From assembly GCA_001430745.1 (NCBI GenBank), contig KQ482063.1, forward strand, positions 1,431,571-1,452,520: a DNA stretch of 20,950 nucleotides, written 5' to 3'. Of this stretch, positions 1 to 10,000 are shown one piece after another. The stretch comes from Auxenochlorella pyrenoidosa (Eukaryota; Chlorophyta; Trebouxiophyceae; Chlorellales; Chlorellaceae). Within the stretch, counting starts at the first letter, position 1, and every line of letters begins with the position of its first letter. Both the position numbers and the translations under genes were made by a program. The notes beneath the pieces were generated by a model that was given only the letters and a program-made list of their open reading frames with translations, did no database searches and was not told the DNA's origin.

Positions 1-1556
1 GCCCCGCGCCGCCGGCGCCGGCGCCGCCGTCCTCTGCCTTGACCCGCGGCCGCGGCAGCGGCGGCTTCTTGTAGCCCGGCGGCTTGAGCGCCTTCTTCTT
101 CTTCTCCTTGGCCTGCGCCTCCTTCTCCGCCTCTGCCGCCTCCTCCTCCTCGTCGCCCTCGTCCTCCTGCAGGGGCGCAGGCGGGGCGGCGGGCACGGCG
201 GGCACCGAGGTGAGCTCTGCATGCGCGCTACACGGCCAGGCAGCAGGACCTCAGGTGCCCACCCCTGGCCCCTACATCCGCCTCGCTGGGCGAGTAGCGC
301 GGGCGAGGGGCCGGGCTTCCGCATGCACTGTTCCCTCGGCACCTGTCCCCACCTCCCGTCAAAGCATCCCAGGCTTCTGGCCTGCGCACATGATGCACCA
401 CGCAGCACGAAGCACGTGCACCCCTGCGTAGCCAGGCTGGCGCCCCCAGCTCACCGACTCATTGAAGTCGGCATCGAACCGGTCTTCCGGCTCCGACTCT
501 GTCTCATAGCGCTCGTCGTTTGCCTCCTCCGCAAAGAACTCTTGGTTCTGCAGCAGGGATTTGGGGGGCAGGGGACAAAAGGCTGCTGCTGCGCTGGGCG
601 AGCCTTGGCAGCTGGCCGCAGCCTGCGTGTACAAGGCATGGCAGCAGGCGAGCTCTTCGCATATAAGGCTGCTTGCCCAGCAAGTGTGAGCGATTTCAGC
701 GAGGATGAAGAACCCGCTGGCGGCAGCCGGCCGCTGGCCTGCTCGCCCAGCCTTTGGTGCCGCTGCCATCCTGGCCATGTCTGCTGTCTCCTCCTCGTTA
801 CGTTGCACTCACCCAGAATTCCTCGTCGCCCTCATCCGCCACTACATTGCCCATGCGCGCTCCACGGGTGGTGCGCTGTGGCAGAGCGCGTGGCGGCGGC
901 GCCACAAAGGGTTTTGACTTCTTCTTTGGCCGCCGCCGCGCCGAGGGCGAATCGTCGCTGCCGCTGCCCTCATCACTGCCCTCCTCGTCCTCTCCATCCT
1001 CGTCCTCCTCATCCTCCTCGTCGCTGTCACCCTCCTCTGCACTGCTGCCCCGCTCCTCCTCCTATAGCCACGCAAGAGAAAGGCACCAGGCAGCATTTTC
1101 AGTGGCAGGTCGCTGGCGGTGGAGGGCGGGCGGCGGCACCTCAATCTGCGACAGCTGCAGTTGGCGCGCTCGATGTTCAGGCTGATACTGATGTGGGAAA
1201 CTGAGGATGGCGCTTCCCGAAGCGAGCAGGGTTCCTCCAGCGGCAGGCAGGCGGCTGAACTTTGCGCAGCGGCCCCTTGCGTCGCCACACATCCCTCGAT
1301 GCATTGGGATCGAGCCTGCCTCGTCAGAAATCACGGCCTCCTCATCCGACGGCAGCCTGTTGTCTTCCGACTCCTCGCCCATTTTGCGCCGGCTGCGCCA
1401 AGGGGCTTCCGGTATAGCTCAGAAGTTGAGCTACAATGCACCGTTGTGTGAGATGATGGCGACACGGCGTAGGAGCCTCCTCTTTGCTCGTGCCACCCTT
1501 GCCTGGGCAATGGGCCTGCTCCTCCGCTGTTCCTACAAACCTTACGACTCCGCCAT
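1..1556 (-). CDS. SWC2: SWC2/VPS72 (YL1 family) histone-exchange subunit, 3' part cut off by the window edge
   Basis: Subunit of the nuclear SWR1-type chromatin remodeller; in yeast and plants it binds H2A.Z-H2B for exchange into nucleosomes. Three exons are firm. 1061-813 (83 codons) has a long Asp/Glu-rich run, a basic RRRPKKKSK patch and the family signature TTRGARMGNVV...DEEFW, ending at gtgagt. 547-455 (31 codons) begins NQEFFAEE and ends DADFNES at gtgagc. 166-1 begins EDEGDEEEE and becomes Lys-rich with YKKPP. All join in phase 0. The order TRGxRM, EEFWNQE, FDADFNE matches plant SWC2 closely. The 5' end is less certain: ATG at 1556-1554 with an 11-nt exon ending at gtaagg, spliced to 1392 (RRKMGEESEDN), fits in phase. 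However, the link from that exon to 1061 (perhaps through 1334, or through a small exon near 1100-1200) is unresolved. The YL1 C-terminal domain lies outside the window. Confidence 0.88.
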
Positions 1557-1651
1557 CTCTTCATCGGCATGCTCTACCTTCTGTAGAACGGCCTCGACTC
1601 CGTTGCACTTCTGCCTGCGAAAGTGATCTCCCAATTGCTCTCTTCTGCGAT
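1557..1651. promoter_or_regulatory. Compact bidirectional promoter between SWC2 and the GNB1L-like gene
   Basis: Only 95 bp separate the proposed start codons of two divergent genes, so the core promoters and both 5' leaders must share or overlap this stretch. A CCAAT pentamer is visible on the plus strand at 1631-1635. No convincing TATA box is seen. If the SWC2 start is instead the ATG at 1382, the gap grows to about 270 bp but is still short. Confidence 0.5.
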
Positions 1652-3803
1652 ATGCCACCGGGCTTGCCCGACCCCCAGGCCGTGCTACGGGGTCACAAGG
1701 GCGAGGTGCAAGCCCTGGACTTTGATGAGGACGAGCGCTGCCTAGTGTCTGGGTGAGGCGCCGCCGCCGCTGCCGCCAGTCCGGCCTGCTGGCGCCAGCA
1801 CCCTCTCTGTGTCTCCATCCATTAATCTTAAGGTGGTCATGCGTGAAATCCACCGGGCTCACACTCATAATTTGCACCCGTGGCCACCCCCGCGCAGCGA
1901 CTCGCTGGGCGAGGTGAGGGTGTGGGACCTGCAGGACCTGCGCCCCGCTGCCATCCGCCGCCTCCACCCGCTGTCGGGCGGCATCCTGTCGCTGCGGCTG
2001 TTCCGCTCCGCCGGGCAGCACCTGCTGGGCACTCAGGGCCGGGATGGCGCCACGATGCTGTGGGCCTGCAAGGGCGCTGGCGCCGACCTGCAGCTGTCAG
2101 AGTGAGAGGGATGCCCGTCGTGTCGCTGAAGGGTCTGCCTGAACTGATCGCAGCAAAGCAACCAGCCTCCACAAACCTGCTGACACGCTGCCTTTTGCCC
2201 AGCTTGCTGCATCAGCGGCGTGTGCTGCAAGGCGTGTCCATGGCAACTGGCGGGGTTTGTGCATTAGACGAGCTGTCAGCGCCCCTCTCGCTCCCTATCA
2301 TGCACACCTCCAGCATGCCTTTGCCCTGCCGCGCCTTCCTCTCGCCACAGGGAGCCGGTGCGGACTTTTGTGCGGGACTGCTACAGCTTCTGCCGGTTCG
2401 ATGTTCTGTGTGCCGGAGCCGATGGCGAGGCGCGGTCCGGTGCCAATAGCACATGCGGCAGCGGCAGGGCGCAGCAGCAGGGGCAGCAGCTGGCAGAGGC
2501 ATTTCTGCAGTCAGTGCTCGGGGACGGGCCGCCATCGCCAGGCGCAGACCGGGGCCCAGACCCAGCAGCCAGCCAGCCCAAGCAGCAGGTTGTGCAGCCA
2601 GCCACATGCACTGCTGTTGGGCAGGGTTTGATAGGCGGCGAGCAGCACGAAAGCCCAGCTGCAGCAGCGCTCCCACCAACAGCTGCAGAAGCACCTGGAG
2701 AGGTAGCTAGCGCAGGGCCAGCCTGCAGCCCTGCAGCGGTTGCTGCGGCCATCTGGGCGCTGCACCCCTGCGAGCAGGCCAGCGCGCACCAGCCGCCCGC
2801 CCTGCTGGCCATCCCAGGGGCGGACGAGCGAACAGCCGAGGTGGTGTGCGCTGCCTGCGGGCAGCAGGTGGCGGAGTGCAGAGAGGCGGCGGCAGGCCGC
2901 AAGCTGGGCATGCTTATGGCGCTGCAGCTCTTCTGTGCGGCGCCGGCAGGGGGGAGCCCTGCGGGCAGGGCGGCAGCACCCGAGTCTGCCAGTCCGGCGT
3001 CGCCATCATCAAACGCTGAAGCAGGCAGGGAGCCAGCCAGCGCGGGGTTGCAGTGCGCAGCCGCAGGGGCAGGCGATGCTGCCGGCGATGCGCCCGCCCC
3101 TGGTTCGCCAGCCCCGCCTCCCCGCATCCTCCTGGCAGCCGGCTACGAGGACGGCAGCATTGCAGTGTGGCACGTGGGTGCTGCGCCAGGCGCGCCGCCG
3201 ACGGCGCTGCGCCAGCTGTGCAGCGAGCCGATCATGTCTCTGGCCATCGACGGGGCCGCCACCGGCGGCGCCGCTGGGTCGGCCGAGGAGCAGGTTGTTG
3301 TGTTCAGGCTCGACTCGGCCGCCTGCCCAGCACGCCTCAGCGTGCGGCACAGCATGGAGGTTCGCGGCAAGGGGCGGGCCGGCGTGGGCGACGTGGCAGT
3401 GCGCCCAGACCGCCGGGTGCTGGCCACGGCAGGCTGGGACGGCCGCGTGCGTCTGTTCAAGTACCGCAGCGTCCGCCCGCTGGCTGTGCTCAAGGTGGGC
3501 GCGCAGCCTTTGTTGTCGTTCCTTGATTTGTGCGAATGCCTCCAGGCAGGGTGGCTGATTCGAGCTGATGAGACGTGATAATTGAAGGGGGCACGCCAAG
3601 TCTGCAGCAGAGGGGGATTTGCAACAACAGTTGCAGCACCCACGTCGCTGCGCCTTCTTCTGGTCCCTTGCGTGCAGTACCACACCGCCCCTGTGACGGG
3701 CCTGCGATTCTCGCCACGCAGCATGCTGCTGGCTACTGCAGCACGGGACGGCACGCTCGCCCTGTGGCCGCTCTATCAGCCTGCAGATGACGGAGCGGCG
3801 TAG
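1652..3803 (+). CDS. GNB1L: GNB1L/ASA1-family WD40 repeat protein
   Basis: Four exons join in phase: 1652-1752, 1898-2101, 2351-3494 and 3678-3803 (stop TAG), giving about 524 residues. The first blade starts LRGHKGEVQALDFDEDE and continues across intron 1 as SGDSLGEVRVWDLQDL. Exon 2 holds LGTQGRDGATMLW. Exon 3 carries LLAAGYEDGSIAVWHV, then ATAGWDGRVRLFKYRS and PLAVLK. Exon 4 closes with HTAPVTGLRFSP...AARDGTLALWPLY. The GWDxRxRxF...RPLAVL motif followed by a last blade ending SLY/PLY is diagnostic of GNB1L (human) and ASA1 (fission yeast). Family members work with the TTT complex and the RuvB-like ATPases to mature PI3K-like kinases such as ATM, ATR and mTOR; that role here is inferred. The protein is about 200 residues longer than human GNB1L because of an Ala/Gly/Gln-rich insertion. 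MPPGLPDP is the only ATG start in this frame. Confidence 0.9.
2430..3120 (+). repeat. Low-complexity Ala/Gln/Gly/Pro-rich insertion inside the WD40 gene
   Basis: About 230 codons of exon 3 between the blade begun at FCRFDVLC and the blade at RILLAAGYEDG are mostly Ala, Gln, Gly, Pro and Ser. A short ordered-looking island near 2740-2940 (AIWALHP, LLAIPGADE, VVCAACG, LGMLMALQLF) is probably the real WD40 strand set embedded in it. The region stays open in frame with no good internal splice pair, so it is read as coding. Confidence 0.6.
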
Positions 3804-4082
3804 GGCAGTTGCGCCAGCGCGGGGGCACGGCTGTCGTTGCTGGCATGGTGGAAGCTGGTCGGCCGAAGCAACGCATGCTTGCTTCCTGAGTCCTTACTGC
3901 CTTGATTGCGTATTTATTCCTGTGCAGTGGACTGGTCTGTCAACTGGATTGAAATGTGAAAGAACCGACCTGACCCCGCTTGCAAGCCGGAATTAAGCAA
4001 CAAATTCAACCGGCAGCGCACAAAGCATGTTGGTTCTCTCTCACCTCCGCACTCTCGCTCAGGTCACCCTAGCCTCTGCAGC
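3804..4082 (+). other. Intergenic: 3' UTR of the WD40 gene and 5' region of the SHOC1-like gene
   Basis: This is 279 bp between a stop codon and the next start on the same strand. It is less GC-rich than the exons. I see no TGTAA motif, RNA gene or repeat. A CT-rich stretch at 4033-4066 just upstream of the ATG is the only visible bias. Confidence 0.5.
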
Positions 4083-7000
4083 ATGGTTCGTGTGGTGTCG
4101 TGGCAGTCGGGTCCGCCCCAGTGCGGCCCGCTGCCCGGCCCTCGGTCAGCTGCGACTTTCTGGCTCGAAGCCACAGCCGCCGAAAGGGCCAATCTTACGT
4201 TACCAGCCTTCAGTCTGCGCAGCTCAAAGCCGCATAGTGCGCCCGAGGGGCCAGGGGCTTCATTCGCTGCAGCTTGTTCCGCTTGCGGCTGCGGCGCTGT
4301 GGCCGTTCCTGCCGAGGGTCTGCACACGCTGCGCAACATCCATGGCCGGGCGGATGCAATAAAGCTGCAGCCGCAGACTTTGAACATGAACAGCAGGGCA
4401 GGCCAGCGACCGGCAGTGCCATCCTTTCTGGTGCTTCGGCGACGGACGCCCTGCACCGATGCCTGGCTGTCCAGCAGTGCTGCCACACTGGATGTGCCCT
4501 GCCTGCCCAGCTCGGCAGACTTGCAACCACATGAGCAGGTGCGTGTACCAGATTTCTGCAAGGAGCACGTCTCTGTGACAAGCTGCCCCCCTGTTGTAGC
4601 CCGCACGATTGCTCAAGGCTGCTGCCTAACTGGTGTCAATCGCCTCTTCTGCTGCAGGCCAGCTTGCTTGGCTCCATCGTGCAGGTGTGCGATGTGACTG
4701 CTGCTGCTGTTCTGCAAGAGCCACCTCTGGACAAGCAGGTGAGGAAGCGGGTGGAGCGCCTTTACCAAAGTGCTCATGGGCGTGCCATCGCAACAAGACC
4801 CCTGATTTTAATCTGATACCCTTGCACCTGTGCACCACGTCTTTGTGATCCACTGCAGAAACACATGTGTCGCCCACAGCCGCTCAACTTGCCCGCAGCC
4901 AACGGCCGCGGCTTGGAGCCCTTTGATCTGCTGGGATCCCTGCTGAAGGAGCAGCCCGCGCCTGCAGCGACGGCAGGCCTGCTGCATCTGGAGGTGCCTT
5001 TGCTGCCCAGTGGGGTCCTGGAGGAAGATGCTGCATCAGCTGGAGGCAGCCTACTGGCCCAGTTGCAGGAGCACACGGCAGACAGCAAGGCGGCAGAGAG
5101 GCCAGAGGGAGCAGCACCCGCAGGCTTCATCAGCCTCACGGAGCTGCTGCCACCCTGTGGCCAGGCAGCAGACAGCACAGCAGCAGCACCCGCAGCCCCA
5201 GCGTGGCTAGGGGCAGCCCCATACCTGGCACAGTTTTCGCCACTGTGTCTGGCAGAGCCGCCGCCAAGACCCGCACTGCCAAGCTTCTTCCTGTGCTCAG
5301 CTCAGTGCGCCCCGCGAGTGGTGGCTGCCGCAGCGGCAGTGATGGCAGAGGGACCAGGATTTGCAGGGCAGCAAGGAGCGGGGATGTGTGCGCTCTTCAC
5401 TTTGGATGCTCCAGTGCTGCCCTGCCTCGGGAGCGCTGACGTCACTGCAGGGCCAGCACTTGGGGCCCCGGCATGTGCCTTCCCCCAGCTGTTTCAGCCG
5501 GTGCCTGTGCCAGAGGTCGCATTGAAGCCCACCTTTGTGCCAGAGGGCTGCGGGCCTGTCAGCCTTGAGGCCCTCATGGCACAGGACCTTGTGCTGGAGG
5601 ACGACTGGCTTGTGCTGCCGCCGATGATGCTGGATGCGCGGGCCGGCCAGGCTGCAGAACATGCAGGTGAGTCAACCCGATGTGGGTGCTGCCAGCCGGC
5701 GCTGCCAGGCATGCACTTGCAGCAGCATGGCTTGGCTGTAGGTCAGGCGCAGAATGATACATCATTCAAGGCTGGCTGTCTGCAGGCACTCCACTGTCAT
5801 CGCTCATCTGGTCGGGCTGTGGATGCAAGCAGGCCAGCACAGGGCACCTAGCACTCTACCTGGACTGGTGAGTGGCGGCCAGCTGCTCTTCAGGAGTGGG
5901 CCCACCTGTGCTAGCAGCCTCCTGTCTCTCCAAGTGTTGCCAGCCTGTCACTGGATGCGAATGGTTCCCTCTGCCCCTGCAGGTCTTTGTCCACCCCGCA
6001 TGCTGCGACTCGGCCTGCAGAACTTACTGCTGCTGCCAGGGCCATTGAGCAACGGGTGGCGCCCAGGCAGCTGCAGCATGCCGATTCAGCAGCAGCGGCT
6101 GCTGCAAGCCGGCAGGGTCGCTTCTGCTCAGCACTGGTGCAGCACCTAGTGGCGCCCTTCCATCAGCGAGCGCTGCGGGTGGCATCTGGCCGCGAACAGG
6201 GCGCAGCTTCTGCAGAGGCCGACAAGCTGCCCCTGGCAGGAGGTGCATCGGGAGAAGTAAAACCCCCAGGGGTGTCTGCACCACCGCTGCAGCTGGCGGC
6301 ATCGCAGCTAGCAAGCGAGCCAGCAGGACCAGCACGGGTGGCAGCCCCGCCTGCCAAGCGGGCCAAGAGAGCAGCAGGGGCGGCCGAGGGCATGCAGTTC
6401 TTCCTGCAGCTCCAGCGCAACAAGCCTGGCGCAGCAGATGGCGAGCCAGAGCCTGCTGGCGCTGCCTCCAGCAGCAGCAGCGGCGGGGACACTGCAGAGG
6501 CGCTGGAGGCAGCGCAGCGGCAGGACTCAGTGACAGTGCATGCTGTTGAGCTGCCTCCAATGCATGCACAGCTGCTGCGCCTGCTGCGTCAGGACGAGGC
6601 TCGGGTGGTGCGCAGCGCGCCTGCTCCTGGAGTCCCAGCTGACATGGCCCAGTCACCCTTCCTCTCAACCGCTGCTATTCAGCAAGGGCTGGAGCAGGCA
6701 GCAGGTGCGGTGTGCGAAGGTGTGGAATCTGAAGCACTGCACACTGCAGCTCAAGCTGCAGAAGTGCTGCATGCACTGCATGTGCAAGCGCGTGTGCGGC
6801 ATCCAAATTTAGTACACCATTCTATGCACCTCCTCCCTTGCAGGCGCACCCGGCCAGCGCGAGCTTCTGAAGGTCTACGCCACCATGGCAGGTGAGGCAT
6901 CCTTCATTCAAGCGATGACTCAACCCGTCCTCCGCCTGCCCGCACCTTGCCGTGCCTCGAACCATCTCTCCATGCTGCCACATGCGCTCCCGCAGTCATA

Positions 7001-10000
7001 CGCCAAACGGCCGTCTGCCTGGTGCACCACGGCATCCGCTGCGCCTGCATGTACCTGGAGGAAAGCCAGGCAGAGCTGCCAGGCCTCCTCAGCATGGTCA
7101 CGGCGGTTCGAGAATTGCGCATGGCAAACCAGCAGGCAAGGACCGACTGTCCTTGTGCAGGGCGATATCACTGCATGTGACTTGAGCACCCTCGGCTGCA
7201 GCACATGGTTGGGCACGTGTGCTTCCTGTGACAGCTCCGTGCCCCATGCTGCCTGCTGCAGGTGCAAGCTGGGCAACTGGAGGACTCGCCCAAGCAGGCG
7301 GCACTGCAGCGCATCCTGGGCGGCATTGCTGCGTGCTCGCCCGTGAGCTTATCACCAGGTCGACAGCTGCACCCTGCGAATGAAGGTGCAGGTCTTCTGT
7401 TTTGCAGAGCTGGCTGCCTTGCTACTGCTGACACTGGGCCATGCACTCTGGCTCTACCTCCCGCCTCCGCGCTCTCCTTTTCCTCGTGCAGGATGCCAAG
7501 TCGTGTGTGGTTGGCCACCCCAAGACCTTCTTCACGCTCTATCGGCCGGTGCTGGACAGCGGGCAGCCTGGCGGGCGCATCTGCCAGCTGGATCGAGATG
7601 GCCAGCTGCGGGCCAGCGGCGCAGTCGGCAAATCGCTGGCAGCAGCAGTGGAGGCAGCTGCAGCGGGTGTTGGCTGCATGCTGGTGCCCGCGCAGCTGGC
7701 AGGCACTGCAGGCTTTCCCTTCTCGGCCTTCCAGACAGTTGTGGTGTACGCCTCCGAGCCAGAGGCTGCATCTGCACTGCGGCAGCGGCTCGCAGGCGTG
7801 CAGCGCCCCCTGCACTTCCTGGAAGTGGTGCTCCCTGCTGACCAGGCGCAGGGGCCCGCTGCCAGAGCCGAGCCCACCACTGCAGCAGAAGGTGTGGCAG
7901 CAGATGGTGCAGCCAAGGTGCGACACGTTGCTCGCCCGGCAGCTGCGGCAGGAGGTGCCAGAGCTCCAGTGGTGCAGGCTGGAGTGAAAGCGTCGGCAGC
8001 AGGCAGCCCCGACTGGCCCGTGGTCATCTCCTCTGACCCCAGCCGTCCTGTCCGGTGAGGGCCAGGAGGCGCGTGTTCCCTTCCTGGCACATCGTGCATG
8101 CAACCCCTCTCCTCCAGGCAGCATGAGTGCCCTCCCGGTGGCTGCCGCAGGGGGTCATCAGGCTGCATCCTGCAACACCTAACCCGTACCAAGCCCCATC
8201 CACCTTCTCTCCCGCACAGCGCGCGCCGCCAGCTGTACGAGGCCCTGCTGGCGGTGGAGCGCGAGGGCGGCGTGGTGATTGAGCGCCGCCTGAGCCTGGT
8301 GGATGCCGTGCTGTCGCCATCTGCCGCGCTCGTCATCTGCGACAACAGTGCAGCCAAGCTGGTGGGCAGCTGATGCCGGGGACATCTGCCCATGCAGGGG
8401 CAGATGTTGTACATGCAGCTTTTAGCCTGCACAGCAATGCGGGCTGTCCAACGGCCCGGCTGATTACAGTGGGTGGTCACACCCGGCCCTCGTGCGTGCA
8501 GGAGTTTGGGGCCTTTCTGGAAGCGCTCACGCCCCTGCTCGGCCGCCTGAGCTACGCCTTCTCCCGCCTGGTGCTGGTCTGCGAGGGCACGCCTGGCTTC
8601 CAGGCACAGGTGCTGCATGGCTGCAAGGTGGCACCGCTTGAGGGCACAGTGAGGGCTCATCATTTGAACTGTGGCCATGCCACCTCCAACAGCAGGCTGT
8701 ACATGACTCGGGGATGTGGTCCGTCGTGCAGGTTCTGTGCGGCACTGAGCGGCTGCTCGCTGTGGGGCGGCAGTGCGGGCTGCGCCTGCAGTGCCACGCC
8801 ACCGCCAGCACCGAGGCCACGGCGGCTGTCGTCAGCAGCGTGGCCCGCGCCTGGCTGGAGCAGTGGCGCAGCTCAGACCCTGGGCTGCACTATGCGGTGG
8901 CGGAGCAGCCCACAGAGGAGGAGTCCTTTCTGACCAGGTCGGGTGTTGGCCGGGCAGGGGGCGTGGCTGCTCAAGCTGAGGCGTACTCCAGCAGGTGCTT
9001 CCACGCTGCTATGTGCAACTCTCAGCGTTCTGACCGGCATGAACCCCCGGTTGCTTCGTGCCCGCCCACAGGTTCCACTCTATCAACCCACACTCAGCTG
9101 CGGTGCTGCTGTCGACGAGCCTGCCGCTTCGCCAGCTGCTGTCGCTTGGCAGCGTCAACCCCCTGCAGGCCAGTCGATTGGTCAGGAGTCCTGTTCTTTG
9201 GATCGAAGGGCTTTCTGCAGCTGCTCCACCTCTGGGTTTGGACCCTGAGACAGCAGTGTCTGTACTTTCTGCCGCCGCCAGCATCTGTTGACAATTGCCT
9301 TTTGATGCCGCAGATGCCCAGAACACTAGGTCTGCTTCCACGCCACTGCCTGGAGCTTCTGTCGCAGTGCGCTGCCAGTGGCGCCCCTGCGTTGGGCATC
9401 CCTCCTGCAGGCTCAGGTAGGGCGGATGATGTAGCTGCCCTTATTTTCGCAATGTGCGCGACCAAAACGGTTGCAGCTACTTGCGGGCTGCCGTCGCCCA
9501 GCGCGTTGCCATTGGCTGCCAAATCCTTGCTGACGTGGCCGTACCTCCCGACATGCCTGCAGTCATGCAAGAGCCTCCGGTGGCGCTCCAAGCTGCGGTG
9601 CTGGCACCAGTGGGAATGTCGCCTGCCTGCCAGCAGCTGCCTGGCGGCCCTCCTTCCCCTGCTCAGGGCAGCACCATGCCAGCTGTCTGGCAGCAACAGC
9701 CGCCGCCGCCGCCACAACAGCAGCTTCTGATGCAGCAGGCACTTGAGCAGCAGATGCTTGCACACCCTGCGCCGGCGCTGCAGCACTTGTCAGCTGAGCT
9801 TGTCGGCAGCTTGCAGCAGCGTCAACAGTGGCAAGGCCAGCGCGGGCGAACCAGCCGCCACATGCCCTTCACCCATATCAACGATGTGGTGGGTGGGGCA
9901 GGCCGAAAGGGGGGGATGCGTGAAATGCCTGCAGCGTGCACATATGACCCTTTGAAGAGTAACACCAACTCTGTGCCTACCAAACCCCACCTAAATCCTA

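Noticed and set aside
983..1050. CTC/TCC repeat as a simple-sequence tract
   Set aside because: It is the complement of Glu/Asp codons in the acidic part of SWC2 and stays in frame.
221..1204. A 327-codon plus-strand open frame opposite SWC2
   Set aside because: It is antisense to exons with clear SWC2 homology and has Pro/His/Arg-rich composition typical of complementary GC-rich coding strands.
4064..4606. Minus-strand open frame opposite the first SHOC1 exon
   Set aside because: No recognisable domain, and the plus-strand frame links in phase to the following exons.
9289..9291. Selenocysteine or programmed read-through at the TGA
   Set aside because: Nothing in the protein context suggests a redox site, and I could not identify a SECIS element by eye. 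A splicing or gene-boundary explanation is simpler.
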